Source: an uncultured Bacilli bacterium (GTDB taxonomy: Bacteria > Bacillota_I > Bacilli_A > RF39 > UBA660). From it: DNA of 7,694 bases. Positions 1-6,924 of the stretch are shown here, piece after piece. Position numbers and translations under genes: made by a program. The DNA is taken from contig CAOOMX010000050.1 of NCBI GenBank assembly GCA_948497845.1, positions 1 to 7,694 of the forward strand, read 5' to 3'. The notes below the pieces were generated by a model. The model did no database searches and had not been told where the DNA came from. It was given only the letters and a program-made list of their open reading frames with translations. Within the stretch, counting starts at the first letter, position 1. Each line of letters begins with the position of its first letter.

Positions 1-207
1 TGTTATATAAAACCTTCCATGTAAACTTTTTCCAAAATTCATATTTTGATTACTATCTAAATTAACTAATGTAACTTCGACTTGCCAGGTTTGTGATAAG
101 CTTGAGGTTGTTTCTATTTCATAATCAGCTCTTACTAGAAATCCTCCTGTTCTAGTTGTTATGTCAAAACCGTTTTCTACTCTTTTTAATCCTGTAATGT
201 CTTCGAC
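1..207 (-). pseudogene. Out-of-frame continuation of the surface protein, cut by window edge
   Basis: Reading the minus strand from 207 gives 69 codons with no stop up to the window edge (VEDITGLKRVENGFDITTR, then a strand-rich stretch ending GRFYIT). The composition matches the upstream 136-residue frame, and no separate start or ribosome site is seen. The two frames join if one A is restored to the short A-run at 208-210: coding GATCCAAAGTC would become GATCCAAAAGTC and read DPKVEDIT. The break could be a true inactivating deletion, a reversible length change, or a sequencing or assembly error. The site is not a canonical -1 slippery heptamer, so programmed frameshifting is less likely. Confidence 0.6.
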
Positions 208-596
208 TTTGGATCTGTTACTTTTAATACTAATTCTGCTTGGCCATCTTCAGTAGAGTATACAAAATCATTATCATCTATTACAAAGAAGATATTATAT
301 TTACCACTTGCTTGATTGGTTGTATTATTCGCTTTTAATGTGGCAGTTGCTGTGGTACTCCCCTTTAGACTTTCCATTCCTTCAGCAAAGTTTTCTAATG
401 TAGCATGAATACGTATTGGATCTCCTGCATCAAAGGTTAGGGAATCCGTTGTTCCTGTTGATGCATTAATATTAGCATTTGTTCCTCCTCCTAGGTCTGC
501 TGCAAAGTATGCATATGTTGCTCCAACAACAGCTAATAACAATGTTAAAATTCCTATTCCCATTAAAAATATACTTTTTTTATCTTTATTAATCAT
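186..596 (-). CDS. Surface/secreted protein, N-terminal part (frame broken)
   Basis: This 136-residue frame opens with a charged tip (INKDKK) and a hydrophobic segment at about residues 9-30, which ends in ATYAYF. That layout is typical of exported proteins carrying TasA/SipW-type signal segments in Bacillota; the family link is inferred from the look of the N-terminus only. The rest is rich in T, N, S, A and G, with beta-strand-like stretches (KYNIFFVIDD, AELVLKV), as in an extracellular domain. A Shine-Dalgarno site (GAAAGGT, about 606-612) supports the ATG at 596. The frame stops at 186, but an open frame of matching character continues to the window edge one base out of register. This is therefore probably the front part of a longer protein. 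The only strong promoter seen upstream is the regulated one at 790-818, which would give a 5' leader of about 187 nt. Function is not recognised. Confidence 0.6.
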   Translation of the reverse strand: MINKDKKSIFLMGIGILTLLLAVVGATYAYFAADLGGGTNANINASTGTTDSLTFDAGDPIRIHATLENFAEGMESLKGSTTATATLKANNTTNQASGKYNIFFVIDDNDFVYSTEDGQAELVLKVTDPKSKTLQD

Positions 597-762
597 ATAT
601 ATTCTACCTTTCTAAAGTACAATAGGAATATCATTTTATGTTATATTATTTTCATTTATAAACATAATGTTTTTTAATATATGTAAAATACAGAAGGTTT
701 GATAAAAACAGTTTAAGTAGTTAAAATGTATACAACAAGAAAAAAACACATTGCAATCCATA

Positions 763-778
763 TCGTACTATGTTACGA
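763..778. promoter_or_regulatory. Operator palindrome 1 (TCGTA-N6-TACGA)
   Basis: Perfect 5+5 bp inverted repeat with a 6-bp centre: TCGTA CTATGT TACGA. It overlaps the -35 area of the regulator promoter and lies just downstream of the expected start of the divergent promoter. It is the first of two copies; both fit TCGTAnnATGnTACGA. Binding by the adjacent XRE protein is inferred from position. Confidence 0.7.
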
Positions 779-791
779 GTCTCAATATAAT
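763..791 (+). promoter_or_regulatory. Promoter of the XRE regulator gene
   Basis: TATAAT at 786-791 lies about 40 bp ahead of the regulator's start codon. The best-spaced -35 (763-768, TCGTAC, 17-bp spacer) is poor and lies inside the left palindrome. The -10 forms part of the palindrome TATAATTATA (786-795), so this promoter and the opposing one share the same -10 bases and cannot both be occupied at once. Confidence 0.5.
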
Positions 792-818
792 TATAGTCGT
801 AAAATGATACGATGTCAA
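790..818 (-). promoter_or_regulatory. Perfect consensus sigma-A promoter firing toward the surface gene
   Basis: On the minus strand TTGACA (813-818) and TATAAT (790-795) are separated by exactly 17 bp (796-812), a full match to the sigma-A consensus. Start of transcription would be near 783. The first coding feature downstream is the surface protein at 596, giving a leader of about 187 nt in which no credible small ORF was found. Palindrome 797-812 fills the spacer, so a bound regulator would block RNA polymerase. Confidence 0.75.
797..812. promoter_or_regulatory. Operator palindrome 2 (TCGTA-N6-TACGA)
   Basis: Second copy, TCGTA AAATGA TACGA, 34 bp from the first measured start to start. 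It sits exactly between the -35 and -10 of the minus-strand promoter and at the expected start of the plus-strand transcript. That is the classical location for a repressor site that silences both directions. The shared central ATG in the same register makes chance duplication unlikely. Confidence 0.7.
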
Positions 819-830
819 CAGGTGAAAAAC

Positions 831-1052
831 ATGAAATTAAATGCAAAGAATTACAAAGCAAATGAAACCTTAAAATTTATAAGACAAGGACTTAATTTAA
901 CACAAGAAGAATTAGCAAAGAAGATAGGAGTAAGTAAAAGTTCTATTGAAAAATATGAATATGGAACATGTAACTATACTTTTGAAACTTTACTTAAAAT
1001 AGCAGACAAATGCCATCTAAGTGTTATAATTGAGACAGAAAACAAAAAATAA
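831..1052 (+). CDS. Small XRE-family helix-turn-helix regulator
   Basis: A 73-residue DNA-binding protein consisting of little more than one Cro/C1-type helix-turn-helix domain. The HTH core is at residues 23-43 (LTQEELAKKIGVSKSSIEKYE), with the usual follow-on helix FETLLKIADKC. The open frame could start at 726, but the ATG at 831 is chosen. It has an AGGTGA ribosome site (820-825) with a 5-nt gap, and the upstream in-frame stretch is occupied by promoter and operator elements. It is likely a dimeric autorepressor that also controls the divergent surface gene. No toxin or partner gene lies beside it on the same strand. It converges on the aldolase gene and shares its terminator. The HTH call is firm; the regulatory targets are inference. 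Confidence 0.85.
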   Translation: MKLNAKNYKANETLKFIRQGLNLTQEELAKKIGVSKSSIEKYEYGTCNYTFETLLKIADKCHLSVIIETENKK

Positions 1053-1080
1053 TTTCACGAGTAGTGAAACTATTTTTTTA
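1043..1080. terminator. Bidirectional intrinsic terminator between convergent genes
   Basis: Stem TTTCAC (1053-1058) / GTGAAA (1064-1069) with a 5-nt loop. A run of seven T follows on the plus strand (1073-1079), and on the minus strand a T-rich tract follows (the A-run 1044-1049 on the plus strand). The stop codons of the regulator (1050-1052) and the aldolase (1070-1072) directly flank the stem, so one hairpin serves both genes. Confidence 0.8.
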
Positions 1081-1951
1081 CAGAAGCGTCATAAATCATA
1101 TCAATAGTATTTGCTAAAGTAGAAGTAAATTCTTCTTCATTTTGCTCTATATTTAAGCCTTCTAACAAAGCTCTTGAAAATGATGCAATCATTTTTTTAT
1201 TTTTCTTTAATTTATCACAAGCAACTTCTCTAGTATATCCACCAGATAAAGCAACAATTCGAATAACATTTTTTATTCTTGCTAATTCATCATAAAAATT
1301 TTCTTTATCTGGAAGGGTAAATTTAAATATAACTAAGTCTGTTTCTTTCATTTTATGAAGTTCATTTATAATTATTTTTTTCATAAAAGATTCAATTAAG
1401 CCTTTATTTTCTGCATCAATACTAACTTCTGGTTCTATAATAGGAATTAATCCATGAGCAATAATCGTTTTTGCTAACTTAAATTGTTGTTCTATAACTT
1501 TTTTAATACCATATTCATTATACTCATGAATAACACTTCTCATCTTAGTACCAACAATCCCAAAAGTCTTAGCATGTTCTAAATCACTTTCTAAAGAAGG
1601 AATTTCTTTTAAAAGTTGTACTCCATCAGATGCACTTTCTAATCCTAAATCAATCTTTAAAAAGGAAGGTATTTGTTTTTTCTCCCACAAATACTCTGCC
1701 GTATATAAGCCTTCTACTTTACTTTCCATTGTTCTTTTAAATAGAATAACTCCTAAAATCTTTTCATTAGTAAATGCTTGATTCATAATAACTCTACTTC
1801 TCATCTTATGTATTTCATCAAACATTTCTTCTTCATTATGATAATACGCACTAGTAACACCATAAAGCTCTAATGTCTTAGCACTACTTCCACCACTTTG
1901 ATCTAAAGCAGCAATAAAACCATTCTTATTTTTCAATATTTCTTCTTTCAT
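1070..1951 (-). CDS. fda: Class I fructose-bisphosphate aldolase
   Basis: Cytoplasmic glycolytic/gluconeogenic enzyme that cleaves fructose 1,6-bisphosphate to dihydroxyacetone phosphate and glyceraldehyde 3-phosphate through a lysine Schiff base (EC 4.1.2.13). At 293 residues it matches the length and order of the staphylococcal FdaA-type class I enzymes: GFIAALDQSGGS (11-22), GTKMRS (134-139), IEPEV (172-176), LVIFKFTLP with the presumed Schiff-base lysine K210, LSGGYTRE (235-242), ASFSRAL (256-262) and the C-terminal IYDASV. The frame is open back to 1987, but the ATG at 1951 is chosen because family members begin at this point and a GGAAGAGG site precedes it. The start lies 26 bp inside the end of the upstream membrane-protein gene, so translation is probably coupled. 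It is last in the operon. Placing a glycolytic aldolase behind two cell-envelope genes is unusual. Confidence 0.93.
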   Translation of the reverse strand: MKEEILKNKNGFIAALDQSGGSSAKTLELYGVTSAYYHNEEEMFDEIHKMRSRVIMNQAFTNEKILGVILFKRTMESKVEGLYTAEYLWEKKQIPSFLKIDLGLESASDGVQLLKEIPSLESDLEHAKTFGIVGTKMRSVIHEYNEYGIKKVIEQQFKLAKTIIAHGLIPIIEPEVSIDAENKGLIESFMKKIIINELHKMKETDLVIFKFTLPDKENFYDELARIKNVIRIVALSGGYTREVACDKLKKNKKMIASFSRALLEGLNIEQNEEEFTSTLANTIDMIYDASVKK

Positions 1952-4481
1952 GTTCAGTCCTCTTCCTTTCATAAATAACCAAACCAAACATTAATATTCC
2001 CCCCGCAAGAGATAATAAAACCCCTATACTTTTTCCTGGAGCCTTATACTCTATCTTTATATGATGATCTCCCTTTTCTATAGGAAATCCAATAAAGGCA
2101 ACATTTGTCTTTTCAACATTTACTTCTTTCCCATCAACAAAAGCTTTAAATCCTTTATCAAAAGGAACAGATAAAGTAAAATAACCATCCTTACTTACCT
2201 TTATATCCCCTTCAATAACATCGCCTTTCGTATGTTCTTTATCAAATATAAAGGCATCTACATCATCATTTATATTTTTAATTGTCTCATAATCCAATAG
2301 ATAAAAACTTAAATTTTCTATCTTATAAACCCCTTTAGAAAAATAAACATCTAAAGCCTCAATTGTTTTAGTAGATAACACATAATCAAATGTATAATTT
2401 TGATTATGATATTTCCATGGATTACAAGTAAGCTTATTAGAAATATCATTAATATTAATAACAGAATCTCCAACACGACAAGAATTAGCTTCTAATAAAT
2501 CAAAATGAATATACAATAATTTATCTTCTAAAACCGTTTCTAATGGTAGCTTTATTCTTGTATCTTTATGTATATCAATAATGGTTGTACTTCCTTCTTT
2601 TTTAATATCTAAATCCTCTAATTCTTTTGTATCTAATACCAAATCATATTCTTTTACTAAACTTTTTTCATCACTAGAAACATCTTTATCAACAATAATA
2701 TTTTTAAGAATAATATCTTGATTATATGGATACTCTAAATCTAAAAAGTCTTTTAAAGCATAAACTTTAGAACTAGCATATCCTAAAGGCAAAACGTTAT
2801 CATTTTTATATACTTCTACACCATTTAATTCATCCATCTTTTCATATCCTAAAAAAGGTTTCTTATTCATAAGCATATACTTATTAGATGTAAGCAGTAA
2901 AAAAGGATAATTTTTAGCAGAACTAGTAATAACTCTATTTCTACTTTGAATAGGATTATTCATAACATCATAATAAAATTTATTATATCCCATATTATAA
3001 GTAGAAGAATAAAGCGTAGTTTGCAAATACCTACTATTTTCATATAAACGATTTGTATTTTCATAAGGCATAATTTGATTACTTATCCTATATATATCTT
3101 GATCTTCTTTAGTTATATTATTAATAAGTTCTTGTTGAGCACTATATTGATGTCCAAACAATAATTTCTTATCCACAAAATGATCTTGTTTACTTGAAAA
3201 TAAAGTAGTTAAAAACGCATATAAGCATAAACTAACTCCCATTAATATTTTATAATTTGTCTTTTTATATAAAAAGAAGACAAGAATAAATATAATAGTA
3301 TCTATATATAAAATATACTTTAATCCCCCCAATGTACTTTCTCCAATAAAGAGTAATACCACTGTTATCAAAATAACAGGTAATACCTTTACTTTATTAT
3401 CAATTATATCATTAATAAAATAAGCAATAACCAAACAATAAAGAGGTAAAAAAGGAATTAAAGCTTTAGCATCAATATACATAGTAGCATTAAAAATATA
3501 ATTAAATAATGGTAAAACAAGCGGTAAGAATAAAAAAATAGCTAAATACTTATATTCTCTTTTTTGAAAAGATAAATGAACTAAAGAAAAAAGGGCAATA
3601 GCAGATAAACCTATTCCATAAGTTTTATAAAGAATATATTCTAGATAAACATTAGGCATAAAAATATCTTTTAAAGTAATAGATACAGTTGTAGCTCCCC
3701 TACCACTTAAGATAACCAAAAAGGTTGGAACAATTAACACAGCAGATAACAAAACACCTATAAGGATAGGAAAAACAAACTTTATACCATCAATCATAAA
3801 TGATTTAAAAGTAATATGATCATTTCTTTTAATATATTGATAAACACCATATATAACAAAAACAATAATACCTACAACAGAATAATAATAACTCATTAAA
3901 ATCATCAAAAAAGCACTAAGGATTAAAAGCCATGACTTTTTTTTATCAAAATATAAATCTATTCCCATTAAGCCAAGTATTAAAAAAGGCATATAATTAA
4001 TAAACATAATATGACGATGTGAATGAAACAAAAGTGGTGTTGCACACATAAATATCATACTACTAACCAAAGATACAAAACTAGAATATCTATGATTACG
4101 TAAAAACCTATAAAATAAAAGAACACTTATTAATACTAAACCACAAGAAGAAATAATAATATAAATAGACATAGGTACCATTGGTAAAAGATAACTTAAT
4201 ATAACAACTGGATTTAATAAACCATAGTATGCAAAATTATAAATATTTTGACCAGCTCCTATATGAAAAGCAAAATCCGGAAAAAAGTTCTTCGTTTCAT
4301 AAAACAAAGTCCTAAAGTATTCTGGGAAAAAAATATGTTGACTAGACCAATCAGTTGTAGAGCCATACAGCTTTCCCTTTGGCCATATAAGACAAACTAA
4401 AACAATAAATGCAATCGTTAATATACCTAGATTTAAATAATCCCACTTTGTAAATTTTTTATTCTTGATACCAGTCTTCAT
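1926..4481 (-). CDS. YfhO-family multi-pass membrane protein (GT-C-like)
   Basis: An 851-residue integral membrane protein. Residues 1-13 are basic, and the first membrane helix is at about 17-34. It is followed by the extracytoplasmic loop typical of YfhO proteins: YGSTTDWSSQHIFFPEYFR (39-57) with D44 and H49, then GAGQNIYNFAYYGLL (75-89). About ten or more hydrophobic segments follow up to roughly residue 430. A large soluble domain of about 380 residues comes next, closed by a final helix at about 818-837 and a basic tail (YERKR). YfhO proteins have the look of GT-C glycosyltransferases; Bacillus YfhO and Listeria GtlA/GtlB are tied to glycosylation of teichoic acids. The substrate here cannot be read from sequence. 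The ATG at 4481 lies 23 bp inside the preceding deacetylase gene and has only a weak ribosome site (GGGTAAG), which suggests translational coupling. The small overlaps on both sides mark one operon. Confidence 0.88.
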   Translation of the reverse strand: MKTGIKNKKFTKWDYLNLGILTIAFIVLVCLIWPKGKLYGSTTDWSSQHIFFPEYFRTLFYETKNFFPDFAFHIGAGQNIYNFAYYGLLNPVVILSYLLPMVPMSIYIIISSCGLVLISVLLFYRFLRNHRYSSFVSLVSSMIFMCATPLLFHSHRHIMFINYMPFLILGLMGIDLYFDKKKSWLLILSAFLMILMSYYYSVVGIIVFVIYGVYQYIKRNDHITFKSFMIDGIKFVFPILIGVLLSAVLIVPTFLVILSGRGATTVSITLKDIFMPNVYLEYILYKTYGIGLSAIALFSLVHLSFQKREYKYLAIFLFLPLVLPLFNYIFNATMYIDAKALIPFLPLYCLVIAYFINDIIDNKVKVLPVILITVVLLFIGESTLGGLKYILYIDTIIFILVFFLYKKTNYKILMGVSLCLYAFLTTLFSSKQDHFVDKKLLFGHQYSAQQELINNITKEDQDIYRISNQIMPYENTNRLYENSRYLQTTLYSSTYNMGYNKFYYDVMNNPIQSRNRVITSSAKNYPFLLLTSNKYMLMNKKPFLGYEKMDELNGVEVYKNDNVLPLGYASSKVYALKDFLDLEYPYNQDIILKNIIVDKDVSSDEKSLVKEYDLVLDTKELEDLDIKKEGSTTIIDIHKDTRIKLPLETVLEDKLLYIHFDLLEANSCRVGDSVININDISNKLTCNPWKYHNQNYTFDYVLSTKTIEALDVYFSKGVYKIENLSFYLLDYETIKNINDDVDAFIFDKEHTKGDVIEGDIKVSKDGYFTLSVPFDKGFKAFVDGKEVNVEKTNVAFIGFPIEKGDHHIKIEYKAPGKSIGVLLSLAGGILMFGLVIYERKRTEHERRNIEK

Positions 4482-5169
4482 AGCTTACCCAACTTTCATA
4501 TTTATTCATGTGACCAAACATATCAAAAACAAAATCTTGTGTTTTATAAACCTTTATTAAATCTATTTTTTCTTCTAAAACCAAATCACTTAAAACACTT
4601 AAAGTATTTTCATATTCTGGTAAAACATCTGCTTTATAATAATGTCCAAAATACATTAATTTTTCTTTATCTGCTGCAGCAGTAACCATATTATTTGTCA
4701 TTATATGATGAATATGACCATACTCTCCATCAGGATTATGTGTTACAACCAAATCCCAATCTTTTAACGCTAAAATATCTTTAATATCCTTAGATATTCC
4801 TTCCCGCGACGTATCCCAATTATCTTTTTCTCCATTTGTTTTATCTGGCCATCCTAACATAAGATATGGATTATTTAATTTTTTCATAGCTGTCTCAAAT
4901 TCTAAAGCTCTATCTTTTCTAACCCCACAAGTAATACATACAACTAAGAATTTACCTTTGTTTTGAACTAAATGTGCACCACCCCATAAGGCATCATCAT
5001 CAGGATGAGCTACAAACATAAGACTTGTAACATCATCTAAGTTAAGAGCATCATAATCTTTATCTACTTCCACTTGACTTTTATTTTCAAATAAAATCCA
5101 TAATCCTACTCCTATTCCTACTATGAATAGAAATATACATCCAATTAAAATCATTTTCTTCTTTTGCAT
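4459..5169 (-). CDS. Membrane-anchored PIG-L (LmbE-like) deacetylase
   Basis: A 236-residue zinc-dependent N-deacetylase family protein. Metal-site motif AHPDDD (54-59) replaces the usual AHPDDE, with D59 in place of E. The second motif, NPDGEYGHIHH (145-155), supplies H152/H155 in the place of GHPDH. A basic tip (QKKK) and one hydrophobic helix (about 7-27) precede the domain. The positive-inside rule then predicts an extracytoplasmic catalytic domain tethered to the membrane, suited to deacetylating N-acetyl sugars on lipid-linked or wall glycans. The ATG at 5169 is chosen: it has an AAGGTGA site 5-6 nt away, while the in-frame ATG at 5193 overlaps the promoter -10. It is first in the operon with the YfhO-like gene, so a joint glycan-modification role is plausible. 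The substrate is unknown. Confidence 0.87.
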   Translation of the reverse strand: MQKKKMILIGCIFLFIVGIGVGLWILFENKSQVEVDKDYDALNLDDVTSLMFVAHPDDDALWGGAHLVQNKGKFLVVCITCGVRKDRALEFETAMKKLNNPYLMLGWPDKTNGEKDNWDTSREGISKDIKDILALKDWDLVVTHNPDGEYGHIHHIMTNNMVTAAADKEKLMYFGHYYKADVLPEYENTLSVLSDLVLEEKIDLIKVYKTQDFVFDMFGHMNKYESWVSYEDWYQE

Positions 5170-5191
5170 AACTTCACCTTGATTCATCAAC

Positions 5192-5220
5192 ATTATAACA
5201 CTTTTTTATAAACACCACAA
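5192..5220 (-). promoter_or_regulatory. Promoter of the deacetylase-YfhO-aldolase operon
   Basis: TTGTGG (5215-5220), a 17-bp spacer and TATAAT (5192-5197) with an extended -10 TG one base upstream (TGTTATAAT). The predicted start near 5185 gives a leader of about 16 nt that holds the ribosome site, and it rules out the ATG at 5193 as the translation start. Confidence 0.75.
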
Positions 5221-5272
5221 AAAAACAAATAAATGCCTTTAAAATTCGCCAAAAAGAGCTGTCAATTTATTG
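5219..5272 (-). terminator. Possible weak terminator after the DUF1848 gene
   Basis: On the minus strand CAATAAAT (5265-5272) can pair with ATTTATTTG (5226-5234) with one bulged T, followed by seven T (5219-5225). The loop of about 30 nt is long and the stem is AT-only, so termination may be leaky. The T-run abuts the -35 of the next promoter. A TTGACA (5260-5265) also lies here but has no good -10. Confidence 0.3.
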
Positions 5273-5278
5273 TAAACT

Positions 5279-6169
5279 TTACTTATATCGCACCACAATT
5301 TTATCATTTGCTGAAACTCGCCCTATCAACATCGTAGAATTTTCATCATGGTCTTTTTTATTAGCAATAATTTTATCTTCATCAAAATTAGCATAACAAT
5401 ATTTACAAAAATGACTACAAGTATTATAAGCCCCTATATCAACAACCTCTACACAATTACAACTTTTTTTATGCCTTGCCTTCCACTTTCTAAAATGACT
5501 TTTCCCAGTTAACCTACAAGCTAATTTCTTAGACAAGCAATCATTTTTAATAAAACCATAATTGACTAAATCTTCATTTTCAGCACAAGTTTGTACCGTT
5601 TGTTCATTTAACCTAGCAATTTTACTAAAGGCCTCCCCTAGTTTTTGATAATCCTTTTGCTCCCATATTTTAGGTCTTAAAACATGATAATTTTTTTGCA
5701 CATTTTTATAATCATCTAAAAAAGAAACAATAAAACCCTGAATATATCCCTTTAATATAGTTGACAATTTATGAAAAGCTTTAATATGATAATCAAGAGT
5801 ATACACTTCATTCATAAAAATAGGATCATATCTTACAAAAACATTTTCTTTCCCAATAATTTTACTTAAACTTTTTACACTTTCCACAATTCTATCTTTA
5901 TAACAAACATAGGGCTCTATATCTTTTTTATAAGGTGTAATAGTAATATGAAATAAAATAGGTTTAGTTATTTTTTCTATATAAGGAAGAATAAAAGAAG
6001 GATTTTTAGTACAAAAGAAAAAGGCATCTACGTCTTTAAAATAAACACGACTAACTAAAGTTTTACAAAAAGGATTTCTCACATCAACAAAACCAGCCTC
6101 TAATCTTTTTAAAAACCAATTACTATAAAAAGCGCATATATCTGTTCTACCACTAATCATTAAAATCAT
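5279..6169 (-). CDS. DUF1848 family protein
   Basis: A 296-residue member of DUF1848, a family without an assigned reaction. Family landmarks in order: start MILMISGRTDI (1-11, compared with the usual MIISASRRTDI), VRNPF (30-34), FCTKNP (52-57), ITPYKKDIEP (77-86), VRYDPI (112-117), TLDYHI (124-129), VSFLDDY (148-154), TCAE (194-197) and a C-terminal cysteine cluster CNCVEVVDIGAYNTC-xxx-CxxC (237-258; C237, C239, C251, C255, C258). The last part, CxxxCxxC followed by YAN, resembles an iron-sulfur ligand set, and the family is often compared with radical-SAM-type enzymes; metal binding is inference. The first methionine is chosen because it aligns with the family start. The start is 2 nt after the upstream zinc-finger gene's stop, with a GGAAG site inside that gene, so the two are co-translated. 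Confidence 0.85.
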   Translation of the reverse strand: MILMISGRTDICAFYSNWFLKRLEAGFVDVRNPFCKTLVSRVYFKDVDAFFFCTKNPSFILPYIEKITKPILFHITITPYKKDIEPYVCYKDRIVESVKSLSKIIGKENVFVRYDPIFMNEVYTLDYHIKAFHKLSTILKGYIQGFIVSFLDDYKNVQKNYHVLRPKIWEQKDYQKLGEAFSKIARLNEQTVQTCAENEDLVNYGFIKNDCLSKKLACRLTGKSHFRKWKARHKKSCNCVEVVDIGAYNTCSHFCKYCYANFDEDKIIANKKDHDENSTMLIGRVSANDKIVVRYK

Positions 6170-6171
6170 TA

Positions 6172-6900
6172 CTATTCTTCTTCCATTTTTAATATTACTT
6201 TTTGTTTTTTCTTCAACAGCATAAAGCCTTCATCCACTTCTTTTCTTCTAACTCTCATAATTGTGCCAAATCTTTGCATATATATTTGATTAATATCAAC
6301 TCCGTCTATACTAGATATCCCTCTTTTAATCAAGCGGTCAAAACCTTGAGTCAACAACCTAGCATAATCAGGATGCAATATCATATTTTGATATTTTAAA
6401 ACCAAATCTGTGTGACTTTCTACAGTATCTTCTAAACAAAAAATACGTGTTAAAGCATCCAATGCCCCATAAAAGTTCATGTGCTCTACCTCTTTTAAGT
6501 AAGTAATAACATTAAAACTACAATTGCAACCAAAACAATGCAAAAGATTCTTAGCATCACTTACACTCATCTGTGGTTTTTCTTCCGTATGAAATTGACA
6601 CCAAAAAAGATAACTATTATCTCCACTTAAACAAACCTTTTTATCATTATTAGCTAAAACTAAAGGCAAAAGATAGGTATGAGAAGAAATATAATCAATA
6701 CATTCTTTACCATAACCAAAGAAGTTAACATCACTTAAAATTTTCCCAATCACGGCATTTATTTTTTGATAAAGCTCATCTGATGGCTTTAAAAAACTTA
6801 ATAAACCAACTAAAGCCTGATAATCTTCATTATCTAACCCTATAGTCAGCCCTTTTTGTACTATCAACTTAAAATAATGATTAACAGCTTCTCTGCCCAT
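6172..6900 (-). CDS. Stand-alone CHC2 zinc-finger protein (DnaG-like finger only)
   Basis: A 242-residue protein with one recognisable domain, a CHC2 zinc finger at about 96-155. Ligands C101-x2-H104-x17-C122-x2-C125 match the spacing of bacterial primase DnaG, and the surrounding words match too (CQFHTEEKP, SVSDAKNLLHCFGC, NVITYLKEVEHMNFYGAL). There is no TOPRIM catalytic core and no helicase-binding domain; DnaG is about 600 residues and carries its finger near the N-terminus. Here about 95 unrecognised residues precede it and about 85 follow, ending in a lysine-rich, coiled tail. It may bind single-stranded DNA without primase activity; this is inference. The ATG at 6900 has a GGGGGA ribosome site 7 nt away. 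It is first gene of a two-gene operon with the DUF1848 gene. No sign of truncation is seen, because start, stop and both flanks are clean. Confidence 0.8.
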   Translation of the reverse strand: MGREAVNHYFKLIVQKGLTIGLDNEDYQALVGLLSFLKPSDELYQKINAVIGKILSDVNFFGYGKECIDYISSHTYLLPLVLANNDKKVCLSGDNSYLFWCQFHTEEKPQMSVSDAKNLLHCFGCNCSFNVITYLKEVEHMNFYGALDALTRIFCLEDTVESHTDLVLKYQNMILHPDYARLLTQGFDRLIKRGISSIDGVDINQIYMQRFGTIMRVRRKEVDEGFMLLKKKQKVILKMEEE

Positions 6901-6924
6901 ATGAAATCCCCCAAAGATACGACT

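Noticed and set aside
202..215. Programmed -1 ribosomal frameshift site in the surface gene
   Set aside because: T-CCA-AAG does not allow proper P-site re-pairing and no strong downstream stem was noticed; a simple one-base loss explains it better.
660..757. Minus-strand ORF of about 41 codons in the surface-gene leader
   Set aside because: It has no ribosome site and a cysteine/phenylalanine-rich, random-looking product, as expected from AT-rich leader sequence.
726..830. N-terminal extension of the XRE regulator (35 extra in-frame codons)
   Set aside because: The stretch holds two palindromes, both promoters' elements and the AGGTGA site. The composition is unlike the HTH protein, and the domain is complete from 831.
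1952..1987. Earlier aldolase start codons (1987 and 1972)
   Set aside because: They add 12 or 7 residues not found in the family, and the GGAAGAGG site fits the ATG at 1951.
6202..6399. Plus-strand ORF of 65 codons
   Set aside because: It lies entirely inside the CHC2 gene on the other strand, has no ribosome site, and its low-complexity residues mirror the coding strand.
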